NCBI RefSeq assembly: GCF_029635795.1
Contig: NZ_CP114280.1
Span: 620,001-684,000, forward strand
Source: Dickeya lacustris
GTDB lineage: Bacteria > Pseudomonadota > Gammaproteobacteria > Enterobacterales > Enterobacteriaceae
Direction of reading: 5' to 3'
Length of the DNA stretch: 64,000 nt
Below are positions 37,054 to 46,696 of this stretch, in pieces. The stretch's first letter is position 1; the number at the start of each line of letters is the position of its first letter. Made by a program: the position numbers and the translations under genes. The notes beneath the pieces were generated by a model. It had not been told where the DNA came from. It ran no database searches and saw only the letters and a program-made list of their open reading frames with translations.

Positions 37054-37602
37054 TCAGGTTACAATTCCCAATACTTTCAGCACCATATACCCGACGATGG
37101 CCACCAGAACCGGCAGAATATAGAGTGGGAAAAATTGCAACAAAATCGTATGTCGGGGTAACTCGACCCGAGACTCCAGCTCTTCACGCGAATACCCCTC
37201 CTCTCCCTTCATCTTCTCCAGGATAAGTTGGTCTTCAAGCCCTTCGCGAATATGCCTGACCTGACGGGATAAACGTGCGCCAGAAACCTGTAACGCTAGC
37301 CCAACAAACATCAGGAAATAGATAAACCAAAACATCACCGTCGCGGCAGCGGACAACCGGCTAAAATCAGGCACGGGAGAGTTGTACCAAAAGATATCGA
37401 GAAAGGGCGTGTTGAACCGTAACACTTCCACAACCAAGTGCAGGAAATCTTGAATGACGCCATTAATCCCTTGTTTTTTCTCGGTAAAAACATGCACCAG
37501 ATTGGCAAGCGAAATCACCGTGGATAATAAAGCTGGAAGAAAGACGACCCATCCCGTGATCCGTTTAACCACGGCGAAAAGGCCTGCCTGCTGATACGTC
37601 AT
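37054..37602 (-). CDS. yniB: YniB family inner-membrane protein
   Basis: 182-residue predicted inner-membrane protein with about four hydrophobic segments (about residues 15-35, 60-80, 90-112, 155-178) and a charged middle region with EKMKGEEGYSREELESRVEL. It matches E. coli YniB in length and placement next to yniA. The ATG at 37602 (MTYQQAGLF) is preferred to the upstream open frame. Function unknown. Confidence 0.9.
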   Translation of the reverse strand: MTYQQAGLFAVVKRITGWVVFLPALLSTVISLANLVHVFTEKKQGINGVIQDFLHLVVEVLRFNTPFLDIFWYNSPVPDFSRLSAAATVMFWFIYFLMFVGLALQVSGARLSRQVRHIREGLEDQLILEKMKGEEGYSREELESRVELPRHTILLQFFPLYILPVLVAIVGYMVLKVLGIVT

Positions 37603-37779
37603 GAGTTCCCCTCGTTGGTGACGTTCCACCGTATAATGCAAAAAACGGCCGGACACATAAAACCCGTTAGCAGGGTACTTCAGGTTTTAACAGAGTCAAC
37701 GTTTTCTTTACTGCCGAGGGTGGAAGCGCACGGTGGCGCAATAGCGATACGGCATGTGAACGAAATCACAACAAGCGGA

Positions 37780-37807
37780 GAAAAGTACCGGTTATTTAAC
37801 CGGTACT
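37780..37807 (-). terminator. Terminator of kdgF
   Basis: AGTACCGGTTA (37784-37794) and TAACCGGTACT (37797-37807) form a perfect 11-bp stem. On the minus strand it is followed by TTTTC, 9 bases after the kdgF stop. Confidence 0.8.
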
Positions 37808-37816
37808 GTGTATCAC

Positions 37817-38149
37817 TTACAGGAAATCAGCACGTTTTGGTGAGAACGTATCAATCAGGACACTGCCCTCTTCCAACGAAACAACGCCATGCATTTCGTT
37901 TTTCACCGCCATATAGGCATCGCCGGTTTTCAGAATGCGTTTTTCGCCTTCAATAACCACTTCGAAGCTACCGGCTGCGACATACGCGATTTGATCGTGA
38001 ATGTCATGGGTGTGCGGCGTACCAATCGCCCCTTTGGCGAAATGGACGCAGACCATCATCAACTCATCACTCCAGGTGATGATTTTACGTTTAATACCAC
38101 CGCCCAGTTCTTCCCACGGTGTCTCGTCATCAATAAAGTACCTTCTCAT
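37817..38149 (-). CDS. kdgF: Pectin-degradation cupin KdgF
   Basis: Cytoplasmic cupin of 110 residues that speeds linearisation of unsaturated galacturonate to 4-deoxy-L-threo-5-hexosulose uronate. Metal ligands are visible in GTPHTHDIHDQIAYV (about residues 43-57) and a distal His in NEMHGVV (about 87). It precedes the KduI step and is divergent from kduI, sharing a control region with a KdgR box. Confidence 0.95.
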   Translation of the reverse strand: MRRYFIDDETPWEELGGGIKRKIITWSDELMMVCVHFAKGAIGTPHTHDIHDQIAYVAAGSFEVVIEGEKRILKTGDAYMAVKNEMHGVVSLEEGSVLIDTFSPKRADFL

Positions 38150-38283
38150 GCTCTCTCCTCAGATAGTTCAGCGTGCCGCCTTTTTGTGAACAAGGTAACA
38201 CAAAGGGTAAATGCCGATATTCTAGTAACATCAGCAATAGATGAAACATAAAATAAGCAAAACCATGACGCCTCTCAAGAAAT

Positions 38284-38304
38284 AAATAAAACATTATTTC
38301 ATTT
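38284..38304. promoter_or_regulatory. KdgR box between kdgF and kduI
   Basis: AAATAAAACATTATTTCATTT fits the KdgR operator pattern (A-rich GAAAC-like half, TTTCATTT half). A weaker A-rich site lies at about 38240-38258. Position in the divergent gap suits control of both kdgF and kduI-kduD. A TATTAT -10 candidate for kduI lies at 38331-38336. Confidence 0.75.
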
Positions 38305-38355
38305 TTATTGAATTCACATCTCAACCACACTATTATCGCGCCATAACATGAAAGA

Positions 38356-38444
38356 GCCGGGCAAAAAGGTTCAGGCAACATTGTCACTGCCACACAACGT
38401 TATCTGTTCCGCCCGGCGCTTTCCTGTCAGGCCTGCTGCCTGAC
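38356..38444 (+). promoter_or_regulatory. Structured leader of kduI
   Basis: GCCGGGC (38356-38362) can pair with GCCCGGC (38411-38417), and GTCAGGC (38426-38432) with GCCTGAC (38438-38444). Both stems lie between the promoter region and the kduI ribosome-binding site (GAGGAG). No T-run follows. Confidence 0.6.
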
Positions 38445-38469
38445 GTTCATCTGAAAGCGAGGAGCTATC

Positions 38470-39306
38470 ATGCAAGTCCGTCAGAGTATTCACAGTGACC
38501 ACGCCCGCCAGCTTGATACCGCTGGCCTGCGGCGCGAGTTTCTGATCGAGCAGATTTTTGCTGCGGACACCAGCACCATGACCTACAGCCACATTGACAG
38601 AATCATTGTGGGTGGCGTGATGCCTGTTCATCGAGAGCTCACTCTCGGTGAGGATGTGGGGCGACAGCTCGGCGTTGACTACTTTCTTGAACGCCGTGAG
38701 CTCGGTGCTATCAACATCGGCGGCGCTGGTGTGATAAGCGTAGATGGCGAGCGTTATGATATCGATAATGAAGAAGCACTCTATATCGGTAAAGGCGCGC
38801 GTGATATCCGCTTTACCAGCGTAGACCCGCAGCATCCCGCGAAGTTCTACTATAATAGTGCTCCCGCGCACACCACATATCCGACTCGCAAAATCACCGC
38901 CGCTCAAGCTTCGCCTCAAACGCTGGGTGACGACGAAACCAGCAATCGCCGGACAATCAACAAATATTTGGTTCCAGATGTATTGCCTACGTGTCAGCTC
39001 TCGATGGGGTTGACCAAGTTGGCGCCAGGCAACCTTTGGAACACCATGCCGTGCCATACCCATGAGCGCCGCATGGAAGTGTATTTCTATTTTGACATGG
39101 ATGCTGAAACGGCGGTGTTTCACATGATGGGACAACCACAGGAAACCCGCCATATTGTGGTGCATAACGAGCAGGCGGTGATTTCACCGAGCTGGTCGAT
39201 TCATTCCGGTGTAGGCACAAAACGCTACACCTTTATCTGGGGTATGGTTGGCGAGAACCAGGTTTTTTCAGACATGGATCACGTCAAAGTTAGCGAACTG
39301 CGCTAA
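38470..39306 (+). CDS. kduI: 5-keto-4-deoxyuronate isomerase KduI
   Basis: Isomerises 4-deoxy-5-hexosulose uronate to 2,5-diketo-3-deoxygluconate in pectin catabolism. 278 residues, cupin fold with metal-binding [17 protein letters not shown] (about residues 193-209) and [17 protein letters not shown] (about 243-259). ATG behind GCGAGGAG. Followed by kduD after 191 bases. The antisense 264-codon open frame is a shadow. Confidence 0.96.
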   Translation: MQVRQSIHSDHARQLDTAGLRREFLIEQIFAADTSTMTYSHIDRIIVGGVMPVHRELTLGEDVGRQLGVDYFLERRELGAINIGGAGVISVDGERYDIDNEEALYIGKGARDIRFTSVDPQHPAKFYYNSAPAHTTYPTRKITAAQASPQTLGDDETSNRRTINKYLVPDVLPTCQLSMGLTKLAPGNLWNTMPCHTHERRMEVYFYFDMDAETAVFHMMGQPQETRHIVVHNEQAVISPSWSIHSGVGTKRYTFIWGMVGENQVFSDMDHVKVSELR

Positions 39307-39497
39307 CAGCTACCTGATAGATTCCGGGTTGCGGGAAGACGGCATGCCAACCATCTCAATCGCTGGCTCGACTCAGTGAATGAAATGACAGAGCGTGACC
39401 AACACGCCGACAACTTGAAATGTGACGGGTATAAACCGGTATTTCCCTACAGTAACAAGCGCACGACAAAACACGTCGTTTACAGAGAGATGAAGCT

Positions 39498-40259
39498 ATG
39501 ATTTTAGAAACATTCGATTTACAGGGCAAAGTGGCACTGATCACCGGTTGCGACACCGGTCTGGGTCAGGGGATGGCGGTAGGCCTGGCAGAAGCAGGCT
39601 GTGATATCGTCGGTGTTAACATCGTCGAGCCGAAAGAAACCATTGAAAAAGTCACTGCCCTGGGCCGTCGCTTCCTCAGCCTGACCGCTGACATGAGTGA
39701 CATCTCCATCCATGCCTCACTGGTAGAAAAAGCCGTCGCAGAATTCGGTAAAGTGGATATCCTGGTTAACAACGCTGGTATTATTCGTCGTGAAGATGCC
39801 ATCGAGTTCAGCGAAAAGAACTGGGACGACGTGATGAACCTGAACATCAAGAGCGTTTTCTTCATGTCTCAGACGGTTGCCCGTCAGTTCATCAAGCAAG
39901 GCCACGGCGGTAAAATCATTAACATCGCGTCCATGCTTTCTTACCAGGGTGGCATCCGCGTACCGTCTTACACCGCGTCTAAGAGCGCAGTGATGGGGAT
40001 TACCCGTCTGCTGGCTAACGAGTGGGCAAAACACAATATCAATGTTAACGCCATCGCTCCCGGCTACATGGCGACGAACAACACTCAGCAGTTACGTGCT
40101 GACCAGGATCGTAGCAAAGAGATCCTTGACCGTATCCCGGCAGGCCGTTGGGGTTTACCGCAGGATTTGCAGGGGCCGGCCGTGTTCCTGGCTTCCAGCG
40201 CGTCTGATTATATCAATGGTTACACCATTGCTGTTGATGGCGGCTGGCTGGCTCGCTAA
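39498..40259 (+). CDS. kduD: 2-dehydro-3-deoxy-D-gluconate 5-dehydrogenase KduD
   Basis: NAD-dependent short-chain dehydrogenase that reduces 2,5-diketo-3-deoxygluconate to 2-keto-3-deoxygluconate. 253 residues, with the cofactor motif TGCDTGLGQGMA (about residues 16-27), NNAG (about 91-94), catalytic Ser and YTASKSAV (Tyr/Lys, about 158-165). ATG behind AGAGAG. Ends with an intrinsic terminator, so pelW is likely a separate unit. Confidence 0.95.
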   Translation: MILETFDLQGKVALITGCDTGLGQGMAVGLAEAGCDIVGVNIVEPKETIEKVTALGRRFLSLTADMSDISIHASLVEKAVAEFGKVDILVNNAGIIRREDAIEFSEKNWDDVMNLNIKSVFFMSQTVARQFIKQGHGGKIINIASMLSYQGGIRVPSYTASKSAVMGITRLLANEWAKHNINVNAIAPGYMATNNTQQLRADQDRSKEILDRIPAGRWGLPQDLQGPAVFLASSASDYINGYTIAVDGGWLAR

Positions 40260-40297
40260 GTTTTTACAAAAGCATTGTTATAAAAACTTTTGTGATC

Positions 40298-40330
40298 AAA
40301 GGCACAATTATCAATTGTGCCTTTCTTTTA
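40298..40330 (+). terminator. Intrinsic terminator of kduD
   Basis: AAAGGCACAATT (40298-40309) pairs with AATTGTGCCTTT, followed by CTTTT, 38 bases after the kduD stop. Confidence 0.9.
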
Positions 40331-40406
40331 TCTATCAGTACGTTACTCGTCTTTCTATCACTCACATCGTTTCCCAAACGTCCATAAAAAATTTTCAAAA
40401 CAACGT

Positions 40407-40422
40407 TCCGACTCTGATCACA
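40407..40422. promoter_or_regulatory. Possible CRP site upstream of pelW
   Basis: TCCGA-CTCTGA-TCACA has a perfect right half and a weak left half at CRP spacing, 111 bases upstream of pelW. CRP activation of pectin genes is established for Dickeya, but this site is tentative. Confidence 0.35.
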
Positions 40423-40470
40423 CTTTCGATAATCATCGCATGACGAATACGGAAACTGCGCAATATAATC

Positions 40471-40492
40471 AATCAAAACAATGTTTCTATTT
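40471..40492. promoter_or_regulatory. KdgR box upstream of pelW
   Basis: AATCAAAACAATGTTTCTAT(TT) matches the KdgR pattern around AAAC-AAT-GTTT. It lies 41 bases before the pelW start, placed to repress pelW-togMNAB. Confidence 0.75.
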
Positions 40493-40532
40493 ATAAGGAA
40501 CTGTTTCGTCCAGTTCTGTAAGAAGGTACTCC

Positions 40533-42164
40533 ATGAGTATTTTTACTGATTTGAACACCAGCAGAAAATCGCAAATTGACCAGTGGCTATCCGCCGTGAA
40601 CAGCCATATTGAAAAGATACAGCAGTATGGTCACAGCGTCGTCAACCCGACACCGCTATTAGCCGATGGTTTTGAAATCAAAACGCTGTCGCCGGTAGTG
40701 TGGAAATTTCCTGATGGCCATGACGCACCGATATCTAATTTTGCCAGCCAGCAAAATTGGTTTCGTTTATTGACGTCTATGAGCGCTGTCACAGAAACAG
40801 AAAAATACCGCCAATATGCCACAGCGCATAGCGAATATTTTCTCAACCGCTTCGTTGATGATAATAGCGGGCTTTTCTTCTGGGGGGGACATCGTTTTAT
40901 TAATTTAGATACGCTGGCTAGCGAAGGGCCGGAATCTAAATCGCTGGTTCACGAATTAAAACATCACCTGCCCTATTACGATTTCTTGTATCAGGTTGAT
41001 GCAGAAAAAACGGCGCATTTCATTCAGGGATTCTGGAATGCACATGTTGAGGACTGGAACTGCCTGGATTTAGGCCGTCACGGAGATTATGCCAAGCCGC
41101 GCGATCCTAACGTCTTTTTACACCCTCGCCATGACGTTGTTGACCCGGCTAAATGGCCGGAACTACCGCTGACCAAAGGGCTGACTTTCGTCAATGCAGG
41201 GACTGACCTGATTTACGCGGCTTTCGTTTACGCTCGTCATACCGGCGATGAAAACGCTGCCGCATGGGGTAAGCATCTATATCGTCAATATGTTCTGGCT
41301 CGTAACCCGGAAACCGGAATGCCGGTATACCAATTCAGCTCACCGTTACAGCGCCAGCCCGTTCCGGCTGATGATAACCAGACGCAATCCTGGTTTGGCG
41401 ACCGCGCAGCACGTCAGTTTGGCGCCGAGTTTGGCGCGATTGCCCGAGAAGCCAATGTGTTATTCCGCGACATGCGCCCGTTATTGATAGACAGCCCGCT
41501 GGCTATGCTGGATATTTTACGCCACCAACCGGATGCGGACATCTTAACGTGGGTAATTAGCGGCCTGAAAAACTACTATCAGTTCGCTTATGACGCTGAC
41601 AGTAACAGCCTGCGCCCAATGTGGAACGATGGCCAAGATATGACAGGCTACCGGTTTGTTCGCGATGGTTATTACGGCAAAGCGGGCACGGAGCTGAAAC
41701 CATTCCCATTAGAAGGCGACTATCTGTTACCGCTGGTACGCGCCTGGGTGTTGAGTGGTGATAATGAACTTTATACGCTTATCACCACCATGCTAACCCG
41801 GCTTGAAAAACAAGGGATTAATCAGTCTGCATCGCCTTTCCTGCTGTTAGCCATTATCGAACTGGCAGAAGCGAAACAGTCGGCTCAATGGGCAGAATAT
41901 GCCTGGCAGATGGCGGAAATCCTGTTTAAACGTTATTTCCATCACGGTTTATTTGTACGCTCTGAACATCATCGTTATGTCCGCCTTGATGATCCATTCC
42001 CGGTGATTCTACTGACGCTGGTCGCGGCGTGTAGAAATAAATGGGCGGAGGTGCCCCCCGTATTAACTCAGGGAGGATATATTCATGGAGACTATCGAAT
42101 AAATGGGGAAAATCGCGTGATTTACGATACCGAATTTATTTACCCGGAAAAATCAATCGGCTGA
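40533..42164 (+). CDS. pelW: Cytoplasmic exopolygalacturonate lyase PelW
   Basis: Cytoplasmic exo-acting lyase (PL2 family) that releases unsaturated disaccharides from short oligogalacturonides. 543 residues with no signal peptide, consistent with action after Tog import. Recognisable PL2 segments include WFRLLTSMSAV near the N-terminus, GGHRFINLDTL and the C-terminal HHRYVRLDDPFPVILLTL. Linked to togM by a 46-base gap, so it probably heads the pelW-togMNAB operon. ATG behind AGAAGG. Confidence 0.94.
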   Translation: MSIFTDLNTSRKSQIDQWLSAVNSHIEKIQQYGHSVVNPTPLLADGFEIKTLSPVVWKFPDGHDAPISNFASQQNWFRLLTSMSAVTETEKYRQYATAHSEYFLNRFVDDNSGLFFWGGHRFINLDTLASEGPESKSLVHELKHHLPYYDFLYQVDAEKTAHFIQGFWNAHVEDWNCLDLGRHGDYAKPRDPNVFLHPRHDVVDPAKWPELPLTKGLTFVNAGTDLIYAAFVYARHTGDENAAAWGKHLYRQYVLARNPETGMPVYQFSSPLQRQPVPADDNQTQSWFGDRAARQFGAEFGAIAREANVLFRDMRPLLIDSPLAMLDILRHQPDADILTWVISGLKNYYQFAYDADSNSLRPMWNDGQDMTGYRFVRDGYYGKAGTELKPFPLEGDYLLPLVRAWVLSGDNELYTLITTMLTRLEKQGINQSASPFLLLAIIELAEAKQSAQWAEYAWQMAEILFKRYFHHGLFVRSEHHRYVRLDDPFPVILLTLVAACRNKWAEVPPVLTQGGYIHGDYRINGENRVIYDTEFIYPEKSIG

Positions 42165-42210
42165 TTTTATTTTAAAGATTCACCATTACAAAAGTAGGTA
42201 GGTAGGCATT

Positions 42211-43101
42211 ATGAATGAAAACAGAATGCTGGGGCTCGCTTATATCTCTCCCTATATAATAGGGTTGATAGTTTTTACGGCTTTCCCCTTTCTTTCATCG
42301 TTTGTACTCAGTTTTACTGAGTATGATTTAATGAGTCCGCCCACATTCACCGGTTTAGAGAACTATCACCGGATGTTTATGGAGGACGACCTTTTCTGGA
42401 AATCCATGGGAGTGACGTTTGCTTATGTCTTTTTAACCATTCCGCTAAAATTGATTTTTGCACTGCTTATTGCCTTCGTGCTGAATTTCAAATTACGCGG
42501 CATCGGTTTTTTCCGTACTGCTTATTATGTGCCATCCATTCTCGGTAGTAGCGTAGCGATTGCCGTGCTGTGGCGTGCGCTGTTTGCTATCGACGGCCTG
42601 CTGAATAGCTTCATTGGTGTCTTCGGACTAGACCCGGTGAACTGGTTAGGTGAACCCGCGCTGGCGCTGATGTCTGTTACCTTGCTGCGTGTCTGGCAGT
42701 TTGGCTCGGCGATGGTTATTTTCCTGGCCGCGCTGCAAAACGTACCGCAGTCACAGTACGAAGCTGCGATGATTGATGGTGCATCTAAGTGGCAGATGTT
42801 TGTGAAAGTTACCGTTCCGCTGATTACGCCGGTTATTTTCTTTAACTTCATCATGCAAACCACGCAGGCGTTCCAGGAATTTACCGCGCCCTATGTGATT
42901 ACCGGTGGTGGCCCAACCCACTACACCTATCTGTTCTCACTCTACATTTACGATACGGCGTTTAAGTATTTCGATATGGGTTATGGTGCTGCACTGGCTT
43001 GGGTGCTGTTCCTGGTCGTGTCTATTTTCGCGGCTATCTCCTTCAAGTCATCTAAATACTGGGTGTTCTATTCCGCCGATAAAGGAGGAAAAAATGGCTG
43101 A
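42211..43101 (+). CDS. togM: Oligogalacturonide ABC transporter permease TogM
   Basis: Inner-membrane permease of 296 residues with six expected helices. The binding-protein-dependent transport signature EAAMIDGASKWQMFVKVTVP (about residues 188-207) contacts the ATPase. Starts behind a GTAGGTAGGTAGG stretch. Overlaps togN by 8 bases. Confidence 0.95.
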   Translation: MNENRMLGLAYISPYIIGLIVFTAFPFLSSFVLSFTEYDLMSPPTFTGLENYHRMFMEDDLFWKSMGVTFAYVFLTIPLKLIFALLIAFVLNFKLRGIGFFRTAYYVPSILGSSVAIAVLWRALFAIDGLLNSFIGVFGLDPVNWLGEPALALMSVTLLRVWQFGSAMVIFLAALQNVPQSQYEAAMIDGASKWQMFVKVTVPLITPVIFFNFIMQTTQAFQEFTAPYVITGGGPTHYTYLFSLYIYDTAFKYFDMGYGAALAWVLFLVVSIFAAISFKSSKYWVFYSADKGGKNG

Positions 43102-43996
43102 TATTCATTCCCCATTGTCTGCGCAGGATATCGCTGCGGCAGAAGTTCGCCGCACGTTACGTCGTGAAAGAATTAACGCAGGCATCCGTTACACCATTCT
43201 GCTGGCTGTAGGCATCCTGATGCTCTACCCGCTGGCCTGGATGTTCTCAGCATCGTTTAAGCCGAACCACGAGATTTTTACGACGTTGAGCCTGTGGCCA
43301 ACACATATCACCTGGGATGGGTTTATTAACGGCTGGAAAACCGGTACGGAGTACAACTTCGGTCACTACATGATTAACACCTTCAAGTATGTGATCCCGA
43401 AAGTGCTGTTAACGGTGATTTCATCGACTATCGTTGCCTATGGTTTTGCGCGGTTTGAGATTCCGTGGAAGAACTTCTGGTTCGCCACGCTTATCGCCAC
43501 CATGCTGTTGCCAAGCACTGTGTTATTGATTCCTCAGTACATCATGTTCCGTGAAATGGGCATGCTGAACAGCTACCTGCCCTTGTATGTGCCGGTCGCG
43601 TTTGCAACGCAGGGATTCTTCGTCTTCATGTTGATCCAGTTCCTGCGTGGCGTACCGCGTGATATGGAAGAAGCCGCACAGATTGACGGCTGTAATTCCT
43701 GGCAGGTGCTGTGGTACGTCGTTGTACCTATCTTGAAACCGGCCATCATTTCGGTCGCTCTGTTCCAGTTCATGTGGTCTATGAACGACTTTATCGGCCC
43801 GCTGATTTATGTTTACAGCGTGGATAAATACCCGATTGCGCTGGCTCTGAAAATGTCTATCGACGTAACAGAAGGCGCACCGTGGAACGAAATTCTGGCA
43901 ATGGCGAGTATCTCCATTCTGCCGTCCATCATCATCTTCTTCATGGCGCAGCGCTACTTCGTTCAGGGCGTTACCAGCAGCGGAATTAAAGGTTAA
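43094..43996 (+). CDS. togN: Oligogalacturonide ABC transporter permease TogN
   Basis: Second permease subunit, 300 residues. The EAA motif is EEAAQIDGCNSWQVLWYVVV (about residues 194-213). The ATG at 43094 lies within the end of togM, behind AAAGGAGG, indicating translational coupling and equal dosage of the two permeases. A longer open frame to 42905 lies inside togM and is not used. Confidence 0.95.
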   Translation: MADIHSPLSAQDIAAAEVRRTLRRERINAGIRYTILLAVGILMLYPLAWMFSASFKPNHEIFTTLSLWPTHITWDGFINGWKTGTEYNFGHYMINTFKYVIPKVLLTVISSTIVAYGFARFEIPWKNFWFATLIATMLLPSTVLLIPQYIMFREMGMLNSYLPLYVPVAFATQGFFVFMLIQFLRGVPRDMEEAAQIDGCNSWQVLWYVVVPILKPAIISVALFQFMWSMNDFIGPLIYVYSVDKYPIALALKMSIDVTEGAPWNEILAMASISILPSIIIFFMAQRYFVQGVTSSGIKG

Positions 43997-44009
43997 TTGA
44001 GGATTTATC

Positions 44010-45137
44010 ATGGCTGAAGTTATTTTCAACAAACTGGAAAAAGTCTACTCCAACGGTTTCAAAGCCGTACACGGTATCAACCTGACGATCAAAGATGGTG
44101 AGTTTATGGTCATTGTCGGCCCGTCCGGCTGTGCCAAATCCACCACCCTGCGTATGTTGGCAGGTCTGGAAACCATCAGTGGTGGTGAAGTCCGTATCGG
44201 CGAGAAAATTGTAAACAACCTCGCGCCGAAGGATCGCGGTATTGCCATGGTGTTCCAAAACTATGCGCTCTACCCACACATGACCGTGCGTGAAAACCTG
44301 GCATTTGGCCTGAAACTCAGCAAGATGCCAAAAGAAAAAATCGACGCTCAGGTTAACGAAGCGGCTAAGATTCTGGAACTGGAAGAATTGATGGATCGTC
44401 TGCCGCGCCAGTTGTCAGGGGGCCAGGCACAACGTGTGGCAGTAGGCCGCGCGATTGTGAAAAAACCGGATGTCTTCCTGTTCGACGAACCGCTGTCTAA
44501 CCTGGATGCCAAACTGCGTGCCTCAATGCGTATCCGTATTTCCGATCTGCATAAACAGTTGAAGAAAAGCGGCCATCCGGCAACCAGCGTTTACGTCACA
44601 CATGACCAGACTGAAGCCATGACCATGGGCGACCGTATCTGTGTGATGAAGCTCGGCCACATCATGCAGGTCGATACGCCGGATAATCTCTATCACTTCC
44701 CGAAAAATATGTTCGTCGCAGGCTTTATCGGCGCACCGGAAATGAACATCAAAGCAGGTAAATTACTGCAAGAGAATGGGCAAATACATCTGCAGGTTGG
44801 CGAATATGCGATGAGCCTCAACCAAAGCAAACAGGACAAAGTCCGTGATTACGTTGGCAAAGAGATCTGTTTTGGCGTTAGACCGGAATATGTCACTGTG
44901 TCGGAAACACCGTTTGAAGGCGACCACTTCCAGGGCGAGCTGGTTCGTGCTGAGAACATGGGCCATGAGTTCTTTATGTACATCAAAGTCAACAACTTTG
45001 AATTAACCAGCCGTATGCCTTCGGATGAGGCACGGGCTATTATTAATAATGGACTTAACCGCCAAGTGTATTTCCAGTTTGATATGGATAAATGCCATAT
45101 CTTTGATGCAAAAACAGAACAAAATATTTCTCTTTAA
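44010..45137 (+). CDS. togA: Oligogalacturonide ABC transporter ATPase TogA
   Basis: ATPase subunit of 375 residues (MalK/CUT1 type). Walker A GPSGCAKST (residues 37-45), signature LSGGQAQRVAVGRA, Walker B VFLFDEPLSNLD, and a C-terminal TOBE/regulatory region from about 235. It is 13 bases after togN and 13 before togB. Confidence 0.96.
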   Translation: MAEVIFNKLEKVYSNGFKAVHGINLTIKDGEFMVIVGPSGCAKSTTLRMLAGLETISGGEVRIGEKIVNNLAPKDRGIAMVFQNYALYPHMTVRENLAFGLKLSKMPKEKIDAQVNEAAKILELEELMDRLPRQLSGGQAQRVAVGRAIVKKPDVFLFDEPLSNLDAKLRASMRIRISDLHKQLKKSGHPATSVYVTHDQTEAMTMGDRICVMKLGHIMQVDTPDNLYHFPKNMFVAGFIGAPEMNIKAGKLLQENGQIHLQVGEYAMSLNQSKQDKVRDYVGKEICFGVRPEYVTVSETPFEGDHFQGELVRAENMGHEFFMYIKVNNFELTSRMPSDEARAIINNGLNRQVYFQFDMDKCHIFDAKTEQNISL

Positions 45138-45150
45138 CAGGAGTAAACCG

Positions 45151-46443
45151 ATGAAAAAAGTAATCCTACGCGCGTTAATTGCTTCATCTCTGGCTGTAAT
45201 GGCTCATTCAGCTTTTGCCGAAGAGCAGGTTGATCTGCGTATGTCATGGTGGGGCGGTAATGGCCGCCACCAGGTTACGCTGAAAGCCATTGAAGAGTTC
45301 CAGAAAAAATATCCAAACATCAAGGTAAAAGCGGAATACACCGGCTGGGATGGCCACCTTTCTCGTTTGACAACGCAGATTGCCGGTAACACCGAACCTG
45401 ACGTGATGCAGACAAACTGGAACTGGTTGCCGATATTCTCCAGAACAGGCGACGGTTTTTATGATCTCAACAAAGTGAAAGATGTGTTGGATCTGAGCCA
45501 GTTTGACGCCAAAGAACTGCAAGGCACGACTGTTGATGGCAAACTGAACGGCATTCCGATTTCTGTTACCGCTCGTGTGTTTTATTTCAACACTGAGACC
45601 TGGAAAAAAGCCGGTTTAAGCTACCCGAAAAACTGGGATGAATTACAGAACGCCGGTAAAGTGTTTAAGGAAAAATTGGGAGACCAATTCTATCCGCTGG
45701 TGTTAGAACACCAGGATTCACTGGCTCTGCTGAATTCCTACATGGTGCAGAAATATAACATTCCGGCCGTAGACGAGAAGAATAAGAAATTCTCTTATAC
45801 GGACGAGCAATGGGTCGAATTCTTCCAGACTTATAAAAAACTGGTTGATGCTCATGTCATGCCGTCTGCGAAATATTATGCCTCGTTCGGCAAGAGCAAC
45901 ATGTATGAAATGAAACCCTGGATCACCGGTGACTGGGGCGGCACTTACATGTGGAACTCAACGATCACCAAATACTCAGACAACTTGCAACCGCCGGCAA
46001 AATTGGAGTTAGGTTCTTATCCAATGCTGCAAGGTGCGAAAGAAGCAGGCTTGTTCTTTAAACCTGCACAGATGCTTTCTATCGGTAAATCCAGTAAACA
46101 TCCGAAAGAAGCGGCTATGTTGATCAACTACCTGCTGAACAGTAAGGAAGGCGTTGAAGCGCTAGGTCTGGAGCGTGGCGTACCGCTTAGTAAATCAGCG
46201 GTGGCGCAATTGCGTGCAGACGGTGTCATTAAAGATAGCGATCCTTCTGTTGCCGGCCTGAATCTGGCGCTGTCTTTACCGCATGAAGCCAAAACATCAC
46301 CTTATTTTGATGATCCGCAGATTGTTGCCCTGTTCGGTGACTCTATTCAGTACATCGATTATGGCCAGAAATCCGTTGAAGAAACGGCAAAATACTTCCA
46401 GCGTCAGGCTGATCGTATTCTGAAGCGTGCGATGAAAGAGTAA
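45151..46443 (+). CDS. togB: Oligogalacturonide-binding periplasmic protein TogB
   Basis: Solute-binding protein of 430 residues with a signal peptide cleaved after AHSAFA (about residue 23). Extracellular solute-binding family 1 features: VDLRMSWWGGNGRHQV at the mature N-terminus and ITGDWGGTYMW in the middle. Delivers oligogalacturonides to TogMN and is also known as a chemotaxis-relevant binding protein in Dickeya. ATG at 45151 behind ACAGGAG. The upstream open frame lies inside togA. Strong terminator follows. Confidence 0.95.
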   Translation: MKKVILRALIASSLAVMAHSAFAEEQVDLRMSWWGGNGRHQVTLKAIEEFQKKYPNIKVKAEYTGWDGHLSRLTTQIAGNTEPDVMQTNWNWLPIFSRTGDGFYDLNKVKDVLDLSQFDAKELQGTTVDGKLNGIPISVTARVFYFNTETWKKAGLSYPKNWDELQNAGKVFKEKLGDQFYPLVLEHQDSLALLNSYMVQKYNIPAVDEKNKKFSYTDEQWVEFFQTYKKLVDAHVMPSAKYYASFGKSNMYEMKPWITGDWGGTYMWNSTITKYSDNLQPPAKLELGSYPMLQGAKEAGLFFKPAQMLSIGKSSKHPKEAAMLINYLLNSKEGVEALGLERGVPLSKSAVAQLRADGVIKDSDPSVAGLNLALSLPHEAKTSPYFDDPQIVALFGDSIQYIDYGQKSVEETAKYFQRQADRILKRAMKE

Positions 46444-46476
46444 TCAAAATATAAATTTTTGCTTGTTGTTTATTTT

Positions 46477-46505
46477 AAGCCCCGCTACCCAGCGGGGCTT
46501 TTTTA
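46477..46505 (+). terminator. Intrinsic terminator of the pelW-tog operon
   Basis: AAGCCCCGCT-ACCC-AGCGGGGCTT followed by TTTT, 33 bases after togB. Confidence 0.93.
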
Positions 46506-46509
46506 TTAA

Positions 46510-46594
46510 AATTGAAACATATTGAATTACTCTGTCGATCACCGTCACAATTTGAAATCATTTTGAATTTATTGTGATTTCAGCCGATCAAGAT
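46510..46594. promoter_or_regulatory. Candidate KdgR/CRP sites upstream of kdgM
   Basis: ATTGAAACATATTGAATTA (46511-46529) and TTTGAAATCATTTTGAATTT (46551-46570) each carry a GAAA half followed by TTGAAT, resembling degenerate KdgR boxes. Further on, GATCAAGATCACA has a TCACA CRP half. kdgM is known to be under KdgR and CRP in Dickeya. The individual sites here are inference. Confidence 0.45.
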
Positions 46595-46696
46595 CACAAA
46601 ACAAATTTAAATAATCCATAAAATAGAACTTGTTCAATAAGAACACATCGATTTGTTTTTATTCTTTTATTTATCTAGGTATGTAGGGAAAGCATA

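Noticed and set aside
38371-39165. 264-codon minus-strand open frame
   Set aside because: Entirely antisense to kduI, no family resemblance. A by-product of codon bias in the real gene.
43523-44032. 169-codon minus-strand frame
   Set aside because: Antisense to togN, low-complexity charged translation.
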